Below are positions 40,943 to 50,277 of a stretch of 64,000 bases of DNA, piece after piece. Source of the stretch: Actinophytocola sp036555685 (GTDB taxonomy: Bacteria > Actinomycetota > Actinomycetes > Mycobacteriales > Pseudonocardiaceae); assembly GCF_036555685.1 (NCBI RefSeq), contig NZ_DATBKY010000161.1, positions 5,596-69,595 of the forward strand. Direction: 5' to 3'. Below the pieces are notes generated by a model. That model saw only the letters and a program-made list of their open reading frames with translations. It was not told where the DNA came from and did no database searches. The position numbers were made by a program, and so were the translations under genes. How positions within the stretch are numbered: position 1 is the first letter of the stretch; each line of letters begins with the position of its first letter.

Positions 40943-41116
40943 CACCGTCTCCCCTGCAGTGGCTCAACCTGTGGGTTTACGTCCGGTCCCCGGTCGAGAC
41001 GCCCTCACCGGCCGTATATGCGTAACTATCGGGAGTCACAGATGGGCTGAACAGTGTTGAAGTGTTGACGGTTTCAGGAAACACCGAATGGATGAATGGG
41101 CAACCAAGCGTGCTCG

Positions 41117-41692
41117 TCACTTACCGTGTTCGAGCGACCACTTCTCGCGCGGCGGCTGGTGCTCGGTGTACCGATCGAGTACCGCCGCCACGTCCGTGTC
41201 GACGATGAGCATGTCCCGATATTCGGGTCGCAGGAAGCCCTGTCCCGCCATGTGGTCGAGGAACCGCAACATGGGCTGGTAGTAGCCGTCGACGTCGAGC
41301 AGCGCGATCGGCTTGTCGTGCAGGCCGAGCTGCGCCCACGTGAACACCTCGAACAGCTCCTCGAGGGTGCCCGCGCCGCCGGGCAGGGCGAGGAACGCGT
41401 CCGCGAGCGAACCCATCATCGCCTTGCGTTCGTGCAGGTCGGCGACCACGTGGAGGTCGTCGACGCCCTGGTGGGCGATCTCCCGGTCGACGAGACTCTG
41501 CGGTATCACGCCGGTCACCCAGCCGCCCGCCCTCAGCGCGGCGTCGGCCAGCACACCCATCGTGCCCATGCGCGCGCCGCCGTAGACGAGCCCGATGCCG
41601 CGCTCGGCCAGCGTGCGGCCGACGTGATCGGCGGCGTTGCGATACCTGTCACCGGTGCCTGTGGACGAACCGCAGAAAACACATACGCGCAT
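41117..41692 (-). CDS. LOG family protein (cytokinin riboside phosphate phosphoribohydrolase-like)
   Basis: 191 residues from ATG 41692 (MRVCVFCGSSTG). The LOG signature PGGAGTLEELFE and the upstream VYGGARMGTMGVLADAAL nucleotide-binding loop are present. The family removes ribose phosphate from N6-modified AMP or plain nucleoside monophosphates. In bacteria it is often a nucleotide salvage or stress enzyme. It is divergent from the nucleoside hydrolase gene with 67 bp between starts, and both break the N-glycosidic bond of nucleosides or nucleotides. Confidence 0.9.
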   Translation of the reverse strand: MRVCVFCGSSTGTGDRYRNAADHVGRTLAERGIGLVYGGARMGTMGVLADAALRAGGWVTGVIPQSLVDREIAHQGVDDLHVVADLHERKAMMGSLADAFLALPGGAGTLEELFEVFTWAQLGLHDKPIALLDVDGYYQPMLRFLDHMAGQGFLRPEYRDMLIVDTDVAAVLDRYTEHQPPREKWSLEHGK

Positions 41693-41759
41693 ACACGTGA
41701 TCACATCACAACACCCCGGGCTTTCATTGCGACCGGGTTGTCTGGTTGAGTGCGACAGC

Positions 41760-42713
41760 GTGCGACTCATTCTCGACACTGATCCGGGGGTCGACGACGC
41801 CCTCGCGATCATGTACCTGGCGGCCCAGGAGGACGCCGAGATCGTTGCCGTCGGCAGCGTCCACGGCAACGTGGCCGCCTCCGTCGGGGCGCTCAACGCG
41901 TTGCGTGTCCTGGAGCTGGTCGGGCTGAATCCGCCGGTGGCGGTGGGGGCGGCACGGCCGCTGGCCCAGCCGCTGCAGACGGCCGAGTTCGTGCACGGCC
42001 AGGACGGGCTCGGCGGCCACGCCGGCCCGCTGCCGAAGGGCTCCACCGTTGCGGGGTCGGCCGCCGAGCAGATCGTGCGCCTGGCTCGCGAGAATCCCGG
42101 CGAGCTCACCCTCCTCGCGCTCGGGCCGCTGACGAACGTCGCGCTCGCCGTGCTGCTCGAGCCCGACTTACCGAACCTGCTCCGCTCGGTCGTGGTCATG
42201 GGCGGCGCGGTCACCGTGCCGGGGAACATCACGCCGTACGCCGACGCCAATTTCTTCCACGACCCGGAAGCCGCCGACCTGGTTCTCGGCGCTGGCTTTA
42301 CGGAACTGATTCTCGTCGCCCTGGACGCCACCGAGCAGGCCCGGGTCGGCACCGACTGGCTGTCCGCGCTGGCGGAGGTCCGCGGTCCGCGCGCGGATTT
42401 CGCGAACAAGCTCCTAGACCACTATGGACAGTTCTATTCGAATATGTTCGGCGAGCATTCCTGCACGCTGCACGATCCGCTCGCGGCGGCCATCGCGCTG
42501 GACCAGAAGCTGGCCACCTACCGGACGATGCCGCTCGGTGTCGAGCTGACCGGAACGCACACGCGCGGTCAGGTCGTGTCCGATCTCCGGTCCATTTCCA
42601 GCGACGCATACATTTCCACGAACGCGGGTACCGGGCGCGTTCCGGTGAAGGTGGCGGACACCGTGGACGTGCCGACTTTCCGCGATCTGATGTTCAAGTC
42701 TCTGAAAGGCTGA
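41760..42713 (+). CDS. Nucleoside hydrolase (inosine-uridine preferring family)
   Basis: 317 residues. It begins with the calcium-binding MRLILDTDPGVDDALAI (Asp6, 8, 12, 13). VVMGGAVTVPGNITPYADANFFHDPEAA supplies active-site Asn and Asp, and LHDPLAAAIALD the last Asp ligand. It hydrolyses ribonucleosides to base and ribose. The GTG start has no good ribosome site. The gene ends three bases before the stop of the convergent STAND regulator. Confidence 0.93.
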   Translation: MRLILDTDPGVDDALAIMYLAAQEDAEIVAVGSVHGNVAASVGALNALRVLELVGLNPPVAVGAARPLAQPLQTAEFVHGQDGLGGHAGPLPKGSTVAGSAAEQIVRLARENPGELTLLALGPLTNVALAVLLEPDLPNLLRSVVVMGGAVTVPGNITPYADANFFHDPEAADLVLGAGFTELILVALDATEQARVGTDWLSALAEVRGPRADFANKLLDHYGQFYSNMFGEHSCTLHDPLAAAIALDQKLATYRTMPLGVELTGTHTRGQVVSDLRSISSDAYISTNAGTGRVPVKVADTVDVPTFRDLMFKSLKG

Positions 42714-42735
42714 CGCTCAGGCGTTCTTCGTCAGC
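42709..42735. terminator. Possible shared terminator of two convergent genes
   Basis: GCTGACG (42709-42715) pairs with CGTCAGC (42729-42735), 7 bp with a 13-base loop, spanning both stop codons. The structure is modest and mostly coding, so it may be chance. Confidence 0.3.
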
Positions 42736-44951
42736 AGATCGCGCACGTCCGCCGCCCGCGGGTCGCCCAGCTCGTCGAAGATGGAGAACGCCTCGCGCAG
42801 CGACTCCAGCGCGAGATCGGCCTGACCGCTGTCGAACAGCACCAGGCCCCGCTTGTGCAACGTCTCCCCCACACCCCACCGGTCGCCGAGCTCGCGTCGG
42901 GTGTCCAGCGCGCGCTGGAAGCAGTCGAGCGCGTCGGCCTGCCGGGCGAGCTCGGAGTAGGTCTCGCCGAGCTTGACGAGCGTGTAGCACTCGCCGTAGC
43001 TGTCCTCGATGTCGCGGAACAACGCGAGCGCCTGCTCGAGCGCGTCGACCGCGCGGTCGTAGTCGGACAGGCAGCGGTAGGCGTCGCCGACGTTCGCGAG
43101 CGCGATGCCCTCACCGTGGCGGTCGCCGACCTCGCGGAAGATGTCCAGCGCCTCGCCGAAGTGCAGCGCGGCCGCGTCGAACCGGCTCTGGTCGAAGCCG
43201 ATGAACCCGATGCCGGTGAGGCTCCACGCCTGGCCGACCCGGTCGCCCACCTCCGTGCGCAGCGCGCGGGCCTGCATGAAGCATTCCTTGGCCTCGTCGG
43301 TGCGGCGCAGCTCGCGGTAGGCGACGGCCAGGTTGTTGAGCACCCACGCCTCGCCGTAGCGGTCACCGGCCCGGCGCGCGCCGAGCACGCCGACCTCGTG
43401 CGAGGCCACCCACGCCGTCCACCGTTTGCGCAGGTGGAGGTAGTTGAACGAGCCGGCCGGCAGCTGCCAGGCCGCGACGTTCTCGCCGATCTCGACCGCG
43501 GTGCGGGTGGCCGAGGCGATGTTGGTCATCTCGAACTCGCACCAGGCGAGCGCGGACTCGTAGTCGAACTCGGAGACGTCCACCTTGAACGCGGAGGAGT
43601 CCAGCACGGGGTCGTGCCGCTGCGGGGCGAGCGCGTGGTTGGCCGCGTAGGTGTTGCGCAGGTACCAGTCGACCATGCGACGCAGCGCGATCAGCCGCTC
43701 CTCGTCGGACTCCTCCTCCGCGGCCTGCTCGGCGGCGTACACGCGCAGCAGGTCGTGCATCCGGTACCGGTCGTTGCCCAGGCCCTCGAGGAGGTGCACG
43801 CCGGTGAGCCGGTCGAGCACCCGGCGCGCCCGCACGAGGGGCTGGCCGGCCAGCGCGGCGGCCGCGCCGGTGCGGATGTGCGAGCCGGAATGCAGGCCGA
43901 TCAGCCGGAACATCCGCGCGGCGTCGGCCGGCAGGTCGCGGTAGGACCACGAGAAGACCGTCTTCACCGCGACCGAGTCGTCGGTGGCGAGCGCCTCCAG
44001 GCGCTGCTCCTCGGTGGCGAGCTCCTCGACGAGCAGGCTCACCGAGTGGTGCGGGTGCGTGGCCACACGCTCGGCCGCGATCCGCAGGGCCAGCGGGAGG
44101 TGGCCGCAGCGGCTGGCGAGCGCGCGCACGGCCTCCGGCTCGGCGTCGGCCCGCTCCTTGCCGATGACCTTGCACAGCAGCGTGGTCGACTCCTCCTCGG
44201 CCATGGGACCAAGTGTCATGCGGCGGTCACCCTGGACCGCGAGACCACCGAGGCGCTTGCGGCTGGTCACCACGACGCCACAGCCGGACGAGCCGGGCAG
44301 CAGCGGCTCGAGCTGCTGGGAGTCGGCCGCGTTGTCCAGCACGACGAGCACGCGGCGGTCGGCGAGGACCGAGCGGTAGAGCTTGGCGCGTGCTTCGAGT
44401 CCGGCCGGGATGACCTCCATCTGCACGCCGAGGGCGGTGAGGAACTCCTCCAGCACCTCGTCGACGACGCGCGGCTGGCCGTCCGGCGAGTAGCCGCGCA
44501 GGTCGACGTAGAGCTGGCCGTCGGAGTACTGGTCGGCCACCGAGTGGGCCACGCGCAGGGCGAGCGCGGTCTTGCCGGCGCCGGGCGGCCCGTCGATCGC
44601 GACCATCTGCGGGGTGCCGGGCTCGCCCTCGTAGGACAGGATCCCGGACAGCGCGTACAGCTCCGCCTCGCGGCCGACGAACGTGGCGGCCGCGGCGGGC
44701 AGCTGGGCCAGCCGGACGGGGCCGCCGGTGGCGGCGGCGAGCGCGATCAGCTGGCCGTCGGCCTCGAGGACCTGGTCGCACTTGCGGGCCAGCTCGGCGG
44801 ACGGCGGCGCGCCGTGCTTGATCTTGGACAGCCAGCTCGGGGTGTACCCGATGAGGTCGGAGAGACGACGCCAGGACAGGCCGCGCTTGCGCAGCAGCCG
44901 CTCGAGCTCATCGGCGAACGGCGAGGTTCCGTCGTCCCGCCTGTCTTGCAT
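42717..44951 (-). CDS. HTH-STAND ATPase-TPR regulator (AfsR-like without SARP domain)
   Basis: 744 residues. An N-terminal XRE helix-turn-helix (about 11-68, with RGLSWRRLSDLIGYTPSWLSKI) is followed by an NB-ARC ATPase with Walker A GPPGAGKT (121-128), Walker B RRVLVVLDNAAD, a CGHLPLALRIAAER GxP-type motif and a winged-helix module (YRMHDLLRVYAAEQ). TPR repeats (about 500-735) follow, such as AWSLTGIGFIGFDQSRFDAA. Members act as ligand-sensing switches in antibiotic and developmental control. The targets are unknown. It is a single gene divergent from the cyclophilin. Confidence 0.9.
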   Translation of the reverse strand: MQDRRDDGTSPFADELERLLRKRGLSWRRLSDLIGYTPSWLSKIKHGAPPSAELARKCDQVLEADGQLIALAAATGGPVRLAQLPAAAATFVGREAELYALSGILSYEGEPGTPQMVAIDGPPGAGKTALALRVAHSVADQYSDGQLYVDLRGYSPDGQPRVVDEVLEEFLTALGVQMEVIPAGLEARAKLYRSVLADRRVLVVLDNAADSQQLEPLLPGSSGCGVVVTSRKRLGGLAVQGDRRMTLGPMAEEESTTLLCKVIGKERADAEPEAVRALASRCGHLPLALRIAAERVATHPHHSVSLLVEELATEEQRLEALATDDSVAVKTVFSWSYRDLPADAARMFRLIGLHSGSHIRTGAAAALAGQPLVRARRVLDRLTGVHLLEGLGNDRYRMHDLLRVYAAEQAAEEESDEERLIALRRMVDWYLRNTYAANHALAPQRHDPVLDSSAFKVDVSEFDYESALAWCEFEMTNIASATRTAVEIGENVAAWQLPAGSFNYLHLRKRWTAWVASHEVGVLGARRAGDRYGEAWVLNNLAVAYRELRRTDEAKECFMQARALRTEVGDRVGQAWSLTGIGFIGFDQSRFDAAALHFGEALDIFREVGDRHGEGIALANVGDAYRCLSDYDRAVDALEQALALFRDIEDSYGECYTLVKLGETYSELARQADALDCFQRALDTRRELGDRWGVGETLHKRGLVLFDSGQADLALESLREAFSIFDELGDPRAADVRDLLTKNA

Positions 44952-45163
44952 GTGCCCACCTAATCAGTCCGGGCCGCCGGACACCAGTCACCGAGCTGCC
45001 ACGCCTAGTATCCAGTTTTGCACTCCCGGGCGACACCGTTCACACCGCCTGCGGATGCGATTCTGGCAACTCCCTGAGATTTTGTGGACCTCCACACGGG
45101 CCTTACCCCCGGTACCCATAGACTTCCGCCCGGCAAGGACGTCAGAGGTCAGGAGGGTGCCCG

Positions 45164-46003
45164 GTGCCGAGCAACGAGCAGCGTCGGCAGGCAGCCAAGC
45201 GCAAGCTGGAGCGCCAGCTCGCCCGCCGGGCGGAACGTGCGAAGCGCCGGCGGATCTGGGGTGTCGGCGCGACCGTCATCGTCGTCATAGCGCTGGTCGG
45301 CCTCGTGTTCTGGCTGTCCAACCTGGGCCCGGACGACTCGCAGGCGGCCACCAAGCCGTCGGACACGCCGCCCGCGGAGAAGACCACCGACGGCCCGTGC
45401 GGGTACAAGGAGAGCCCCGCCGACAAGCCGGCGAAGGATCCCGGCATGCCGGAGGACCCCAAGGACACGCCCAAGAAGGGCACGGTCAAGGTCGACCTCA
45501 AGACCAACCAGGGCGCCATCGGCATGACGCTGGACCGGCAGAAGGCGCCGTGCACCGTGCAGAGCATGGAGCACCTGATCAAGGAGAAGTTCTTCGACGG
45601 CACCAAGTGCCACCGGCTGGTCGCGTCCTCCGGTCTCAAGGTGCTGCAGTGCGGCGACCCGAAGGGCGACGGCACGGGCGGCCCCGGTTACGCGATCCCC
45701 GACGAGCTGCCGAAGGACCTCACCGAGGCGCCCGGCGGGCAGGCCGGCCAGCCGCTGAGCCTGTACGAGCGGGGCATGCTCGCGATGGCCAACGCCGGGC
45801 CGAACACCGGCGGCAGCCAGTTCTTCATCGTGTACGGCGACTCGACCCTGCCGCCCAACTACACGGTGTTCGGCGAGGTCAGTGAGGCGGGCCTGAAGGT
45901 CGTCGACAAGATCGCCAAGGGCGGCATCACGGCGGGCAACAGCCCCGAGGACGGTGCGCCGAAGCTGCCGGTGAACATCGAGACCGCGACGGCCACGAGC
46001 TAA
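45164..46003 (+). CDS. ppiB: Membrane-anchored cyclophilin peptidyl-prolyl isomerase
   Basis: 279 residues. A strongly basic N-terminal coil (about 1-27) precedes one membrane helix (VGATVIVVIALVGLVFWL) and a Pro/Lys-rich linker. The cyclophilin domain (about 105-275) lies outside the cell, with FFDGTKCHRL, GMLAMANAGPNTGGSQFFIV and YTVFGEV motifs. The usual Arg in FHR is instead CHR, present. It assists folding of secreted proteins. The GTG start has AGGAGG upstream. It matches Rv2582 beside rel. Confidence 0.92.
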   Translation: MPSNEQRRQAAKRKLERQLARRAERAKRRRIWGVGATVIVVIALVGLVFWLSNLGPDDSQAATKPSDTPPAEKTTDGPCGYKESPADKPAKDPGMPEDPKDTPKKGTVKVDLKTNQGAIGMTLDRQKAPCTVQSMEHLIKEKFFDGTKCHRLVASSGLKVLQCGDPKGDGTGGPGYAIPDELPKDLTEAPGGQAGQPLSLYERGMLAMANAGPNTGGSQFFIVYGDSTLPPNYTVFGEVSEAGLKVVDKIAKGGITAGNSPEDGAPKLPVNIETATATS

Positions 46004-46178
46004 CGGGGGCGGCTGGCAGCGGGCGCGTCGCCGGCCGGTCCCCGCCGAGCCGGCCGCCGGTGGCGTCGGGCCGGGCGGGCTGTCACCGCAGGGCGGCCCG
46101 CAGGTGACGCCGGCCGGCATCACGTCGGCGGAGGTCGGCTGAGGCGTTCTTGTCGGTGGTCCCTGCCAGACTGCCCAC

Positions 46179-46916
46179 ATGGACGTCTACGCGGAGAAGC
46201 CCCTTCGCACCGCACTGCTGCGCTGCGCCTGGTCGCGGCGGGTCTCCGGGGCGTCCGCGTCCCCGATGCGGATCGTGCCGGACGCGTGCGTGGACGTCAT
46301 GTGGCACCGGGAGTCCGGCCGGTTGTTCGTGGCCGGGCCGGACACACGGGCGCACGTGGCGGCGTCATCGCCCGGCGAGATCGTCGGGGTGCGGTTCCGT
46401 ACCGGATGCTCCCCCGCCGCGCTCGGCGTGCCCGCGGACGCCTTACGTGACGAGCGGGTCGGCCTGGCCGAGCTGTGGCCCGGCCGCACTGAGCGGCTCG
46501 CCGAGGACCTCGCGGCGACACCGTCGACCGAGGCCGCCCAGGCCGTGCTGGGCTCGGCCGTGCTGGCCGGGGTGCGTGCGGGCCCCGACCCCGCGGTCCC
46601 GGCGTTGCTGACGCTGGCCCGAGGCGGCACGCGGGTCGGCGCGATGGCCGACGCGATCGGGCTCACCGAGCGGCAGCTGCACCGCCGGTGCCTCGCGGCG
46701 TTCGGGTACGGGGCGAAGGCGCTGCAGCGGGTGCTGCGGTTCGACCGGGCGATCCGGCTCGCCCTGGACGGCGCGAGGCTGGCCGACGTCGCGTACCGAG
46801 CCGGGTACGCCGACCAGGCACACCTGTCGCGGGAGGTGCGGGCGCTGGCCGGGCTCAGCCCGTCGGAGTACCTCGGGGACCGGGCTGTGGCTCAGGATGC
46901 GGAGGTGACCCGGTAG
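46179..46916 (+). CDS. AraC family transcriptional regulator
   Basis: 245 residues. An N-terminal sensor-like domain (about 1-150) of the DUF6597 type, with MRIVPDACVDVMWHRESGRLFVAGPD, precedes the AraC DNA-binding domain (about 155-235), with GLTERQLHRRCLAAFGYGAK and DVAYRAGYADQAHLSREVRAL in the second helix-turn-helix. The effector is unknown. It is a single gene inserted between ppiB and rel relative to M. tuberculosis. Its last 25 bases overlap the end of rel on the other strand. Confidence 0.88.
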   Translation: MDVYAEKPLRTALLRCAWSRRVSGASASPMRIVPDACVDVMWHRESGRLFVAGPDTRAHVAASSPGEIVGVRFRTGCSPAALGVPADALRDERVGLAELWPGRTERLAEDLAATPSTEAAQAVLGSAVLAGVRAGPDPAVPALLTLARGGTRVGAMADAIGLTERQLHRRCLAAFGYGAKALQRVLRFDRAIRLALDGARLADVAYRAGYADQAHLSREVRALAGLSPSEYLGDRAVAQDAEVTR

Positions 46917-49204
46917 ACGTCGTAGACGCCCTCGACGCTGCGCACGGCCTTCAGCACGTGGCCGAGGTGCTTCGGGTCGCCCATCTCGAAGCTGAAGCGG
47001 CTCACGGCCACGCGGTCGCGTGACGTGGTGACGGACGCGGACAGGATGTTGACCTTCTCGTCCGCCAGCACCTTCGTGATGTCCGACAGCAGGCGGTGCC
47101 GGTCGAGCGCCTCGACCTGGATGGCGACGAGGAACACCGACGAGTCCGAGGGCGCCCATTCCACCTCGACGAGGCGCTCCGGAGAGGCGAGCAGCTCGCC
47201 GGCGTTCGTGCAGTCGCGGCGGTGCACCGAGACGCCGCCGCCGCGGGTCACGAAGCCGAGGATGTCGTCGCCCGGGACCGGCGTGCAGCAGCGCGCGAGC
47301 TTGACCCACACGTCGCTCGCGCCCTTGACGATCACGCCGGCGTCGCCGGTCGGGCGGCGGCGGTGGACGGTGGACGGCGTGGCGCGCTCGGCGAGCTCGT
47401 CCTCGGCGTGCTCGACGCCGCCGAGCAACGCGACCAGCCGCTGCACCACGTGCCGGGCCGAGGTGTGGCCCTCGCCGACGGCCGCGTACAGCGCGCTGAC
47501 CTCGTTGTAGCGCAGCTCCCGGGCCAGCGCGGCCATGGAGTCCGCCGAGACGAGCCGCTGCATGGGCAGGCCGACCCGGCGCACCTCCTTGGTGATCGCG
47601 TCCTTGCCGGCCTCGATCGCCTCTTCCTTGCGCTCCTTGGCGAACCACTGCTTGATCTTGGCGCGCGCGCGGGGCGAGGCGGCGAACGCGAGCCAGTCGC
47701 GGGTGGGGCCCGCGCCCTCGGCCTTCGACGTGAAGATCTCGACCACGTCGCCGTTCTCGAGCTTGCGCTCCAGCGCGACGAGCCGGCCGTTGACCCGGGC
47801 GCCGATGCAGCGGTGGCCGACCTCGGTGTGCACGGCGTAGGCGAAGTCCACCGGAGTCGAGCCGGCGGGCAGCGTCTGGACGTCGCCCTTTGGCGTGAAG
47901 ACGAAGATCTCGCGGGCGGCGAGGTCGTAGCGCAGTGAGTCGAGGAACTCGCCCGGGTCCGCGGCCTCTCGCTGCCAGTCGAGGAGCTGGCGCATCCAGG
48001 CCATCTCGTCGATCTCGACGGCCTGGCCGTCGTGGGTGCCCTTGGTCTCCTTGTAGCGCCAGTGCGCGGCGATGCCGTACTCGGCCGTACGGTGCATCTC
48101 GTGGGTGCGGATCTGCACCTCGAGCGGCTTGCCGTCCGGCCCGATGACCGTGGTGTGCAACGACTGGTAGACGCCGAACCGGGGCTGGGCGACGTAGTCC
48201 TTGAACCGGCCGGGCATCGGCTGCCAGAGCGCGTGCACGACGCCCATCGCGGCGTAGCAGTCGCGCACGTCGTCGACGAGGATCCGCACGCCGACGAGGT
48301 CGTGGATGTCGTCGAAGTCGCGGCCGCGCACGATCATCTTCTGGTTGATCGAGTAGTAGTGCTTGGGCCGGCCCTCGACCTTGGCGTTGATCCGCGACGC
48401 CTCGAGGTGCGAGGTGAGCTCGTCGGTGACCTTGTGCAGGTAGGTGTCGCGGGAAGGCGCGCGGGTGGCGACGAGGCGGACGATCTCGTCGTACTTCTTC
48501 GGCTGCAGGATCGCGAAGGCGAGGTCCTCGAGCTCCCACTTGACGGTGGCCATGCCGAGCCGGTGCGCGAGCGGGGCAAGGACCTCGAGCGTCTCGCGGG
48601 CCTTCTTCGCCTGCTTCTCCGGCGGCAGGAAGCGCATCGTGCGCATGTTGTGCAACCGGTCGGCGAGCTTGATCACCAGCACGCGCGGGTCGCGGGCCAT
48701 CGCGATGACCATCTTGCGGATCGTCTCCGCCTCGGCCGCGCTGCCGAGCTGCACCTTGTCCAGCTTGGTGACGCCGTCGACGAGCCGGGCGACCTCCTCG
48801 CCGAAGTCGTCGTGCAGGTTCTTCAGCGAGTAGTCGGTGTCCTCGATCGTGTCGTGCAGCAGTGCCGCGACGAGCGTGATCGTGTCCATGCCGAGCTCGG
48901 CGAGGATCGTGGCGACCGCCAGCGGGTGGGTGATGTACGGGTCGCCGGACTTGCGCCGCTGGCCGCGGTGGGCTTCCTCGGCGACGTCGTAGGCGTGTTG
49001 CAGGAGCGCGAGGTCGGCCTTGGGGTGAAGCTCGCGGTGTACGGCGGCGAGCGGCTCGAGCACCTGCTTGACGGGCGCGGAGCGCTGCGCGGTGATGCGC
49101 CTGGCCAGGCGCGCCCGAACCCGCCGCGTGGCCGACGGCGCCCGCGGCGGGGTCTGTGCTGAGGCGGCGTCGGGTTGCGCGCCTGTTTCGACGTTTTGGC
49201 TCAC
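46892..49204 (-). CDS. rel: Bifunctional (p)ppGpp synthetase/hydrolase Rel
   Basis: 770 residues. The HD hydrolase domain has HPLAVATILAELGMD and ALLHDTIEDTD, intact His and Asp pairs. The synthetase domain carries GRPKHYYSINQKM and the catalytic EVQIRTHEMHRTAEYG. Then follow the TGS domain (VFTPKGDVQTLPAGSTP), helical/zinc-finger region and C-terminal ACT domain. It makes and degrades the stringent-response alarmone. The start is GTG. It is separated from apt by the divergent ygiD-type gene, which is not in the usual order. Confidence 0.97.
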   Translation of the reverse strand: MSQNVETGAQPDAASAQTPPRAPSATRRVRARLARRITAQRSAPVKQVLEPLAAVHRELHPKADLALLQHAYDVAEEAHRGQRRKSGDPYITHPLAVATILAELGMDTITLVAALLHDTIEDTDYSLKNLHDDFGEEVARLVDGVTKLDKVQLGSAAEAETIRKMVIAMARDPRVLVIKLADRLHNMRTMRFLPPEKQAKKARETLEVLAPLAHRLGMATVKWELEDLAFAILQPKKYDEIVRLVATRAPSRDTYLHKVTDELTSHLEASRINAKVEGRPKHYYSINQKMIVRGRDFDDIHDLVGVRILVDDVRDCYAAMGVVHALWQPMPGRFKDYVAQPRFGVYQSLHTTVIGPDGKPLEVQIRTHEMHRTAEYGIAAHWRYKETKGTHDGQAVEIDEMAWMRQLLDWQREAADPGEFLDSLRYDLAAREIFVFTPKGDVQTLPAGSTPVDFAYAVHTEVGHRCIGARVNGRLVALERKLENGDVVEIFTSKAEGAGPTRDWLAFAASPRARAKIKQWFAKERKEEAIEAGKDAITKEVRRVGLPMQRLVSADSMAALARELRYNEVSALYAAVGEGHTSARHVVQRLVALLGGVEHAEDELAERATPSTVHRRRPTGDAGVIVKGASDVWVKLARCCTPVPGDDILGFVTRGGGVSVHRRDCTNAGELLASPERLVEVEWAPSDSSVFLVAIQVEALDRHRLLSDITKVLADEKVNILSASVTTSRDRVAVSRFSFEMGDPKHLGHVLKAVRSVEGVYDVYRVTSAS

Positions 49205-49276
49205 TCGCGGCTCCTCTGCCCTGAGAATAGCTGCGAATCGATCCCGGAATGTCCAACGGGTTGGTGCTAACCTGTT

Positions 49277-49290
49277 GTTGAAGGTTCAAC
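49277..49290. promoter_or_regulatory. Operator-like inverted repeat before the dioxygenase gene
   Basis: GTTGAA-GG-TTCAAC, perfect six-base arms, 14 bases before the ATG at 49305. Such a repeat is typical of a dimeric repressor site (for example MarR type). No candidate regulator is adjacent. It also lies between divergent promoters, 72 bp upstream of rel. Confidence 0.6.
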
Positions 49291-49304
49291 ATACGGAGTA
49301 GCCC

Positions 49305-50078
49305 ATGTCGATGCCGGTGCTCTACCTCAGCCACGGCGCCCCTCCCCTGGCCGATGACCAGGTGTGGACCGCCCAGCTGGCGACGTGGTCCGCCGACCTG
49401 CCCAAGCCGAAGGCGATCCTGATCGTCTCCGCACACTGGGAGAACGCCCCGCTGACCCTCGGCGCCACGACGACCGTGCCGCTGGTCTACGACTTCTGGG
49501 GCTTCCCGGATCGGTACTACACCGTGACCTACTCAGCCCCGGGCGCGCCCGAATTGGCCGCGTCCGTCCGAAAGCTACTAGCCGGTCCGGGCATGCCGGT
49601 GCACGAGGACCCGGCGCGCGGACTGGACCACGGCGCGTACGTGCCGCTCGTGGAGATGTATCCGGACGCGGACGTGCCGGTGCTGCAGATCTCGATGCCC
49701 TCCCTCGACCCGACGGTCCTCATGGAGGTCGGCCGCCGCCTGGCGCCCCTGCGGGACGAGGGCGTGCTGATCATCGGCAGCGGTTTCTTCACCCACAACC
49801 TGTCGAAGATCACGATGGCCGACCCGGCGGTGCCGGCGCCGTCGTGGTCGGCGGAGTTCGACATCTGGGGCCAGGAAGCATTGGCCTCCCGGGACTTCGA
49901 CTCGTTGATCGACTTCCTGCACAAGGCGCCGTCAGGGCGGGTGGCTCATCCGCGGACCGAGCACTTCGCGCCGTTGTTCGTCTCCATCGGAGCTTCGGTC
50001 GACGGGGGCGACCCGGTCCGGTCGGTGATCGACGGGTACTGGTACGGGCTCTCGAAGCGATCCGTCCAGTTCGCCTGA
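49305..50078 (+). CDS. ygiD: DODA-type extradiol ring-cleavage dioxygenase (YgiD-like)
   Basis: 257 residues. The class III dioxygenase zinc/iron ligands are visible: His in LYLSHGAPPL, His in IVSAHWENA, and His in LDHGAYVPL and HPRTEHFAPL. E. coli YgiD cleaves DOPA, and plant relatives make betalamic acid. The ATG has CGGAG upstream and a perfect inverted repeat in front. It is a lone plus-strand gene between apt and rel, which are neighbours on the minus strand in related genomes, so it is likely an insertion. Confidence 0.92.
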   Translation: MSMPVLYLSHGAPPLADDQVWTAQLATWSADLPKPKAILIVSAHWENAPLTLGATTTVPLVYDFWGFPDRYYTVTYSAPGAPELAASVRKLLAGPGMPVHEDPARGLDHGAYVPLVEMYPDADVPVLQISMPSLDPTVLMEVGRRLAPLRDEGVLIIGSGFFTHNLSKITMADPAVPAPSWSAEFDIWGQEALASRDFDSLIDFLHKAPSGRVAHPRTEHFAPLFVSIGASVDGGDPVRSVIDGYWYGLSKRSVQFA

Positions 50079-50093
50079 GGCCGGTCTCAGGCG
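50072..50093 (+). terminator. Terminator after the dioxygenase gene
   Basis: CGCCTGAG (50072-50079) pairs with CTCAGGCG (50086-50093), loop GCCGGT; the stem includes the stop codon. The rest of the gap to 50277 (about 184 bp) is GC-rich with no gene I can support. Confidence 0.6.
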
Positions 50094-50277
50094 CGCGCAC
50101 CGTCCACGTCGGTGATCGTCACTATCGTGGAGTTCGGGGGCCGGAGGCCGTCGTTGATCTTGATCCGGCGGCCGCCGTGGCCCTGGCACATCGGCAAGTG
50201 AGCGACGGCCGGCCGGCGTGCGGCTCAAGACCGCTCGGTCGGCCGTGGAGTCGGGGCTTGCTTCTCTTCGCCTCGGG

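Noticed and set aside
40960..40980. BldD box upstream of the GGDEF gene
   Set aside because: The best match I found (around CTCAACCTGTGGG) misses three fixed positions.
41043..41060. TGAAC-AGT-GTTGA as a third LexA box
   Set aside because: The spacer is three rather than four bases and the right arm does not match.
42855..44963. Plus-strand frame antisense to the STAND regulator
   Set aside because: The minus strand has clear HTH, Walker and TPR motifs; the plus frame has none.
50094..50277. Possible gene or fragment between the dioxygenase and apt
   Set aside because: No frame has a ribosome site or recognisable protein; treated as a noncoding gap.
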